From Polyporus tsugae (taxonomy: Eukaryota > Basidiomycota > Agaricomycetes > Polyporales > Polyporaceae): a DNA stretch of 64,000 nucleotides. Both the position numbers and the translations under genes were made by a program. This document shows, one piece after another, positions 56,983 to 64,000 of this stretch (position 1 is its first letter; the number at the start of each line of letters is the position of its first letter). The stretch is taken from the NCBI GenBank assembly GCA_024305745.1, contig JAHRBS010000010.1:813501-877500 (forward strand), in the 5' to 3' direction. The notes beneath the pieces are model-generated. The model was not told the origin of the DNA and did no database searches. It saw only the letters and a list, made by a program, of their open reading frames with translations.

Positions 56983-59900
56983 ATGCTCCAGAACGCCAAA
57001 TTGATCCTCATCACCGGTGGACACGGATTCATCGTGAGTTCTTGCATAATGAGGGGGTCATACCGACTTTTCTGACTCAACATAGGGAGGTCATGTCGCT
57101 CGGAAACTAGTCTCCTTGGGTCATAACGTTCGAGTAACCGACCTAGTGGCCGAACCCTCCTTCGGGGCACCTACCGTCGGGGCAGTCGTTCGCGGAAACC
57201 TCTGTGACCCATCCTTCTGCAAGCGCGTCGTGCAAGGCGTGGATATCGTGCTCCACTTCGCCGCCACAATGGGCGGGATGGGGACCATTCACGCTGACAA
57301 CGATTCCATCATCTACGACGAGAACCACGCGATGACTACCAACCTTCTGTCCGCCTGCAAAGCTGCCGGAGTGGTGCAGTTCTTTTACGCATCGTCCGCG
57401 TGCGTATACCCGGAGTCCCTCCAAGGCTCCGGGGTGGACGTGTCCTTGGCCGAGGGCGACGTGTGGAAGAACCCTCCCCCGCGTCCTCAAGGCCTCTATG
57501 GCCAGGAGAAGCTCGCGAGCGAGCTTATGCTGCATCAATATGCGTCTACCCTCCAGATCAGGACTGCGCGTTTCCATAACATATATGGCCCCAAAGGCGC
57601 GTGGAACGGAGGACGGGAGAAGGTACCAGCTGCCTTCCTTCGCAAGGCGCTTGCCGCGAAGCTGTCTCAGGCTCCGGCAGTGGACTTCGAGATATGGGGG
57701 GAGGACGGCTCGCAGAGGCGTAGCTTCTGCTTCATCGACGATGCTGTCGCAGCAATCCTTCACCTCATGGAGTCGGATTGCTCGGAGCCGGTGAACATCG
57801 GTTCCGACCAAGCCGTGTCTATACTCGAGCTCGCCAAGTTGGCCCTCCGGGTTGCAGACGTGGATCCCGCGTCTGTGACTTTCAAGTTCATCCCTGACAG
57901 ACCTCAGGGTGTGGGTTCTCGAAACTCCGACAACACGTTCGTGAAGAAGACTCTCGAGTGGGAGCCACGGGTTTCTTTGGAGGAGGGGATGCGTATCACT
58001 GGGGAGTGGATCCTCGGCCAGCTCGAGCGGTCACTATCAATGCAGATGCAGGATGACACCGACAGGCCCAAGCTCCTCCGCCTCCTCCAGACAAGTGACC
58101 TGGTCAACCTCGCCGCCGACGCCATCACATTCGCGATGCTTCTGCCTATCACCTCTCGTGGGCTTGGCTCCCCCAACGACTGCCTCGATAACCTCGAACG
58201 GTTCGCTCGTTCACTCGTGGAAACAACGGCTGACGACGTGGCGCGCCTCGGGGAACGGTACCACATTCGGGTCTACTTGGCCATCGACGAGGACGATGCC
58301 TTCCTCTGGAGATCGCGAGGCAAGAACGCTGCCGAAGACCTTCTTCACTCACAGGGCATCTACGACGTCATCACCCTTCCGCCTTCCCGCCGTCCCAAGG
58401 GGCACGTCTGCGCTCTTTGGAGCGACTGCGCGCGGAGGGCATACGAGGACAAGTGCGACTACTACGTCCTGATGGGCGACGATATAGTCCTACATGACAG
58501 GAACTGGATGTCTACCATCCACCGCACCTTCGGCGCGCTATCCGCGGCGGAGGGGGTGCCGCACGGTATCGGCTGCGTCGCATTCACCGACACGTCATTC
58601 CCCGGTATGCCCACGTTCCCAGTCATCCATCGCACTCATCTCGAGATCTTTGCGGGCGAAGTCATCCCGGACATCTTCACGAACCAGGACGGCGACCCTT
58701 TCCTGTTCCAGCTGTATCGACGCTGGGGCTGTTCGACTATGATACCCCTGCGCATCCACAACAAGCACGGGGGTGATTTTGAGGCGCGCTACGACAAGGT
58801 CTCCGCGACGGGGTGGTCTTTCGGGACCCTGGACGACGCTACCTCTGTGGTTGAAGGATGGCTCCGTCGTCGGGCTCCTGCTGTGCAGCGGAAGCTCACG
58901 CTTGACATTGTGGTCCCTTGCTATAGAGTTGTCATGGCCCACCTCGATACCATTCTCACTCTCCAACCCAGCTCCACGTGCAGCACCATGTTCATCATCA
59001 TCGTGGACAACCCTGAATGTCCCCGTATCGGTCAACTCATGCAGAAGTACGGACATCGCCCGGACGTTCGCATCCGGGCTAATGACAAGAACCTCGGGGC
59101 GTCTGCTTCACGAAACCGCGGGCTCAGGGAGTCTGCGGCGGAATGGGTGCACTTCCTCGACGACGATGTCACCCCCGACGCGAACCTTCTCGTCGAGGCC
59201 GAGAAGGCCATCCGCGAGCACCCGACCGCCGCAGGGTTCGTCGGTAACGCGCAGTTCCCCCCCGCCGACACGATCTTCACCGCGGCCGTGCACCTTGCAG
59301 GCGTCACGTACTTCTGGGACATCGCGGAGAAGATTCCGCATGACGTGCCCTGGGGCGTGACGGCGAATTTGATTGCGCGCCGGAACGTCGCCGACGGCGT
59401 TGAATACAACCTGGAGTTCCCGAAGACTGGCGGCGGGGAGGACATCGACTATTGTCGCAGGAAGCGCGAGTTCTCCCTGAACAACGGGGGAGAGACCTTC
59501 TTTGCCGCTCCGGCGGTGAAGGTCACCCACCCGTGGTGGTATGGAGGAGCGAGGACGTACTGGCGGTTCTACATGTGGTCGAAGGGCGATGGGAGGCTCA
59601 TTAAGCTCTACCCCAAGCACTCCTACCGCGACCTGTCCCCGAACGCGGCCGAGTGCATGTTCGTCTGTGGGCTTGTCCTCGTCTCAGGCATTTGCGCCGC
59701 GGCGTTCGACTTCTCGCTTTCCTTCTCCCTGATCAAGCTCGGGTCGCTCTTCGGATCGGCGACGATGCTCGCGAACGTTGCGCACGACTTCCTCCGCCAC
59801 CTCGTGCTTCATCCCGAGAGGGTGCAGAACATGAAGACCACCGTGCTTGGCTGGAGGTGGATCTGCGCCATCGCTGAGGGCGCGGTGATCCGCGTCTTCT

Positions 59901-60082
59901 CGGAGTGGGGAAGGGTGGTTGGATTGCTAGAGCGCGGCGAGTATGATCTGTTGGGGATGCGCTTTGATTGGTTCTGTGGAACTTGGGGAGAGGGCCCGAA
60001 GCGAGAGGAGATGAGGAACAACCGGATCAGGGGTGTGCTGACTGCGGTGGTGTTCGGCTTCTTGATTTACATCTTTTCTTAA
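56983..60082 (+). CDS. Trifunctional fusion: NAD sugar epimerase - GT-A-like domain - GT2 glycosyltransferase
   Basis: Exon 1 (56983-57033, MLQNAKLILITGGHGFI) splices through a 52-nt intron to one huge exon (57086-60082), giving 1015 residues. Residues 1-330 are an extended SDR epimerase/dehydratase closest to GDP-mannose 3,5-epimerase or UDP-sugar epimerases: GGHGFIGGHVARKL cofactor loop, SSACVYP serine near 120, and YGQEK catalytic Tyr/Lys near 155-159. Residues about 345-610 contain a GT-A-like unit (YHIRVYLAIDEDDAFLW, YYVLMGDDIVLHDRNWM, FPVIHRTHLEIF). Residues about 625-840 are a GT2 domain (LTLDIVVPCYR, ASASRNRGLRES, WVHFLDDDVTPD near 707, GGGEDIDYCRR near 799). One or two hydrophobic helices lie at about 873-920, and a C-terminal helix (GVLTAVVFGFLIYIFS) follows. 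The protein could make a nucleotide sugar and pass it directly to its own transferases at a membrane. The sugar and the acceptor are unknown. Confidence 0.9.
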
Positions 60083-60388
60083 ACATGTTTGTTCTTGGAT
60101 TTGTATGTACGACTATAGAGGCGATGTACTCAACCTGGATACATGCGAAATTTTGTGGGCAGTACGCGATATGGAGGTGGTGTCCAACTAAATGGGGTAA
60201 TAGTTACCATATATGTTGTTGAAGCGCGTGAGTCAGCCGGGACAGGCGGAGCGGAAGCGCGGGGTTATTTGGCGCTCGGCTATACGCGACCATAAATAAG
60301 GTTCAGGCGCGTCTTGTCGCGGTCGCGTCTCGGGTAGCCACGCAAAACTTGTCCTCCTCCCATCCCCCCGCCGTGCGACCCAGCCCCC
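60083..60388. other. Short intergenic region
   Basis: 306 bases between the fusion-gene stop and the RAD16-like start on the same strand. It is AT-rich in its first half (probable 3' UTR) and CG-rich near the next ATG. No further element is seen. Confidence 0.5.
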
Positions 60389-63300
60389 ATGCCCGTCACT
60401 CGTGGCCGCGCAAAGGCCGTGCATTCGGCGTCGGCGACACCTTCCACCGTCTCGCCCACGTTTAGCGCCGGAGCCTCCCCACCCTCGACTCCTGACACGT
60501 CTGTCGTTGACGACGAAGACACGGTCCTCAAACAGCCGCCTGTCAAGACTAACAAGGCTGCCACTGCCCGCAAGAAACGTGTGCTTGAAGATGTGTCGGA
60601 AGAGGAAGTTGAGACCCCCTCGACCAAGAGAGGTGCCAAGCGCAGGATGGTGCAGCAGGCTGCCTACGTCGAGATAGCCACAAAGAAAGTAACCAAGGTT
60701 GATACCCTTGCTCTGTCACATTCGATAGCACAACTCAGATCTTCTGTGCAGACACCTTCACTTGAGGCTGTGCCGTCAAGTACCAGGCGTTCGAGCAGAG
60801 CTTCTGCCGCAGCCGCAATCGTCATTGAAGACTCAGACACCATTGACGAGTCCGACGATAGCGGCTCTGAGTTTGACCCCACTGAGGACGCGGGCTCGAA
60901 CTTCGCGGATGACGTCGACAAGTCTGACGAGGAGGCTTTGATCGAGACTGCTATCAAAAAGTCCTTGCAGACGGCGCGCGAAGATCAAGAGCGGGATGCA
61001 GGGTTGGTCAGTGCAGGTGCGGGATCTTCCAAGTCTCGTGCCCCCGCGAAGAAGGCGACTGCTGCGTCACGCCGACGCGCCAAGCAAGCCGAGATCTTGA
61101 TGGAGCTCGACTCGTCCAGCGAGCTCGAGTTCGAGGAACTGTCTGAAGTCACCTCGGACGAATCTGAGGAGGAACCACTCCGAGTTGCCAAGGGCAAAGG
61201 CAAGGGAAAGCAAGCGGTGAAAGGCAAGGGCAAGGAGCCGGTCGAGGAGGAGTTCAAGCCAGCGACCAGGAAGGAACTCAGGAAGATGACCAAGGAGGAA
61301 CGCAAGATGGAGATGCTCCGTCGAAGAGGCGTTGCGAAAGAGGAGGCCGAGATGCGTGCGAAGCTTGGGCGCAAGTTGACTCCCGTAAGAATCATCTACC
61401 TTTTGACCTTTGTCTGTTCTCATGTTTGCCCAGGCTGAGAAGGCGACGATTGCCCTCCGCCGACACCATCCTGAACTCAGGGACGTGTGGGGTGACTTGG
61501 AACGAGACATCGAAGTCGTAGTACCCAAGAAGGCCGAACAGCCCCCGAATCTCAAGGTCCAGCTGCTCCCATTCCAATTGGAGAGTCTTAGCTGGTTAAA
61601 GGAGCAGGAGAAGAGCATTTGGAGCGGTGGCATGCTTGCTGTGCGTCAAGTTTGCTCTGCTGCGATGAGTACCGCTCACACATCTGATATTTCGGTTTCC
61701 AGGATGAGATGGGGTAGGTGCCAAGTGTGTATATGCGCGTCGAATCTAGTGTACTGATGCTCCCTGGCGGCTAGTATGGGCAAAACCATTCAGATGATAT
61801 CGCTTATAGTTTCCGATCATGGTGCGAAACCGAATTTGGTCGTCGCGTATGTACACCATCCTCTTCTACCAGACTGCTATTCTCACATTGCGTGGCAGGC
61901 CTACTGTTGCCATTATGCAGTGGCGAAACGAGATTGAGTTGCACACCGACAACCTGCTGAAGACTCTTGTCTGGCATGGCGCGTCTAGAGAGACCAGCGT
62001 CAAGGAACTGAAGAAGTACGACGTCGTAAGTATCTTCTTGTTCGTGATTCATGTGACAATGGATGCCGACGTCCCCACCAGGTCCTCACTTCTTATGCGG
62101 TGCTGGAGAGCTGCTTCCGTAAGGAGATTAGCGGCTTCAAACGTAAAGGCAAGATTGTGAAGGAGAAGTCCCCACTCCATGCCATCGAGTGGCACCGAGT
62201 CATTGTAAGTATCCGTTCCGGCGTGATACGTCGCAGCCATTGAACCTCTTCTAGCTTGATGAAGCCCACAACATCAAGGAACGGTCCACCAACACCGCGA
62301 AAGCGTCATTTGAGTTACAAGCGAAGTACCGGTGGTGCTTGTCTGGTACCCCTCTCCAAAACCGCGTCGGGGAACTTTATAGTCTCGTCCGCTTCTTGGG
62401 TGGTGATCCGTTCTCGTACTATTTCTGTGAGTGCCTACACCAGGCGATCCGGCCATGCGGGCTGCTCACGTATAGACAGGCAAGGCCTGCGACTGCAAGT
62501 CTTTGCATTGGAGTTTCAAAGACAAGCGTTCGTGTGATGGTACGCCGTCCCCCTGTATCTGTTCTATTCAGCGCTCATGTTTGCTTGCAGAGTGCGGACA
62601 CAGTCCGATGAAACACGCAAGTTGTTGGCCTTTGCCTCAACCATTCTCTACTCACAGTCCATCTGCAGACCTGTTTTTGGAACAATGAGATCTTGACACC
62701 CATCCAGAAGAACGCAATGACCGGACCCGGTGCTATCGCATTCAAGAAGTTGAGGATCCTTCTGGACAGAATGATGTTGCGTCGCACCAAGGTATGGCAC
62801 CCTGCCCCCTCGCGCTCTCCGAGAAGTGTGTCACGTCTTGAACGATTCGTCTTCAGATACAACGTGCAGATGACCTCGGACTGCCGCCTCGCACAGTCAT
62901 CATCAAACGTGATTACTTCAGTCCAGAAGAGAAGGAGTTGTACCTTTCACTGTTCTCCGACGCCAAGAGGCAGTTCACCACATACGTTGATTCCGGAACC
63001 GTTTTGAACAACTACTCCAACATCTTTAGCTTGTAAGTTTCTTCGTTGCTGGTTACATTCGTGTGGTACTTACACCCCCTTCAGGCTCACTCGTATGCGT
63101 CAGATGGCATGCCATCCTGACCTTGTCCTTCGCAGCAAGAACAACGCTGGCGTGTTCCTCCAGGACGAAGCTGGGGAAGGTACTGTTTGCCGACTTTGTA
63201 ACGAGTTCGCCGAGGACGCTATTCAGGCGAAGTGCCGACACATTTTCGATCGCGAATGCATCAAGCAATATCTGGAAGCATCCGTCGAGCCCATGGTGCG

Positions 63301-64000
63301 CCATGATGACCCGTCTATCACCGCGGAGATACTTACAGACTCCTACAGCCTGCTTGCCCTGTTTGTCATGTTGCGCTCACCATAGATCTTGAGGCTCCTG
63401 CTCTCGAGCTAGAGGTGACGGATACCAAGCGTCAGGGCATCCTTGGCCGGCTCGACCTGAACAAGTGGCGGTCGTCCTCCAAGATTGAGGCACTCGTCGA
63501 GGAGCTCACCAACCTCCGCAAGCAGGACGCGACCACGAAGAGCCTCGTGTTCAGCCAGTTTGTGAACTTCTTGGACTTAATCGCGTATCGGCTGCAGAAA
63601 GCTGGGTTCACGGTATGTAGTCGACAGGCTCGGGTGATAGAGATGGTGGTTGACGCTGGGGATAGATCTGCCGCTTGGAGGGTACAATGAGCCCTCAGGC
63701 TCGTGACGCCACCATCAAGCACTTCAGTATGTCTCTCTCTTCGTCTGTGTCCCACATGGTGTTGACCAGTCGTCGTCCAGTGAATAATGTCCATGTCACC
63801 GTCTTCCTCGTCAGCTTGAAGGCTGGAGGTGTCGCGCTGAACTTGACCGAAGCCTCGCGCGTCTACCTCATGGACAGCTGGTGGAACCCTGCCGTCGAGT
63901 ACCGTCAGTACATTCTTTGTCTTCCACCATGCTTGCCTTGTTCATCCCCGCTGCAGAGGCTATGGATCGTATTCACCGTCTTGGCCAGCACCGTCCTGTT
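60389..64000 (+). CDS. RAD16: RAD16-like SNF2 ATPase / RING protein (3' end outside window)
   Basis: ATG at 60389 ([15 protein letters not shown]). A Ser/acidic N-terminus of about 330 residues with Lys/Gly-rich patches precedes the SNF2 helicase: [25 protein letters not shown] (motif I, split by an 11-nt microexon at 61703-61713), [31 protein letters not shown] (DEAH-type motif II), [22 protein letters not shown], and MMLRRTK. A C3HC4 RING ([25 protein letters not shown], then a [12 protein letters not shown] pair) sits between the two helicase lobes, as in Rad16. The second lobe gives [45 protein letters not shown] and [13 protein letters not shown] at the edge. Rad16 works with Rad7 in global-genome nucleotide excision repair. 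Many short introns interrupt it. Only the last portion is missing. Confidence 0.94.

Overview
The window is nuclear DNA from a filamentous basidiomycete, most likely an agaricomycete. Evidence: most genes are cut by many 45-70 nt GT-AG introns with CTRAY-like branch points, the coding sequence is GC-rich, genes are closely packed on both strands, and there are fungal families such as cerato-platanin, a DUF6533 membrane protein, an F-box/LRR protein, OLE1-type desaturase and Thi9-type permease. I see no tRNA, rRNA, CRISPR or intact transposon.

Layout. 0-7 kb: 3' end of a cerato-platanin gene, mitochondrial acyl-CoA dehydrogenase, the ICP55-type aminopeptidase P, and an unrecognised gene with two frame breaks. 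7-13 kb: a decayed NmrA-like reductase, an F-box protein and a DUF6533 protein. 13-20 kb: an APC permease whose first intron carries a TPP (thiamine pyrophosphate) riboswitch, then eIF5B. 21-25 kb: ARL2 and a delta-9 desaturase. 26-32 kb: two tandem paralogous type II membrane proteins, probably glycosyltransferases. 32-46 kb: IMP3, a kinesin-3 motor and a LIM-domain-binding transcriptional co-regulator. 46-54 kb: a PNUTS-like PP1 regulator, an HMG-box protein and a WW-domain protein. 54-60 kb: a divergent pair of almost intronless multidomain enzymes, a methyltransferase-GT8 fusion and a sugar epimerase-GT-GT2 fusion. 60-64 kb: a RAD16-like SNF2/RING repair ATPase, cut by the window end.

Three things stand out. 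First, the 342-nt first intron of the permease contains a well-conserved TPP aptamer followed by a strong hairpin next to the branch site. This identifies the permease as a thiamine (or thiamine-precursor) transporter under riboswitch-controlled splicing. Second, the divergent fusion pair at 54.5-60.1 kb looks like a small self-contained pathway that makes a nucleotide sugar, transfers it and perhaps methylates the glycan. Third, several genes place microexons of 11-21 nt inside catalytic motifs; the kinesin P-loop is assembled from three consecutive microexons of 12, 19 and 11 nt.

Exon borders given here were derived by eye from reading-frame continuity and family conservation. None has transcript support.
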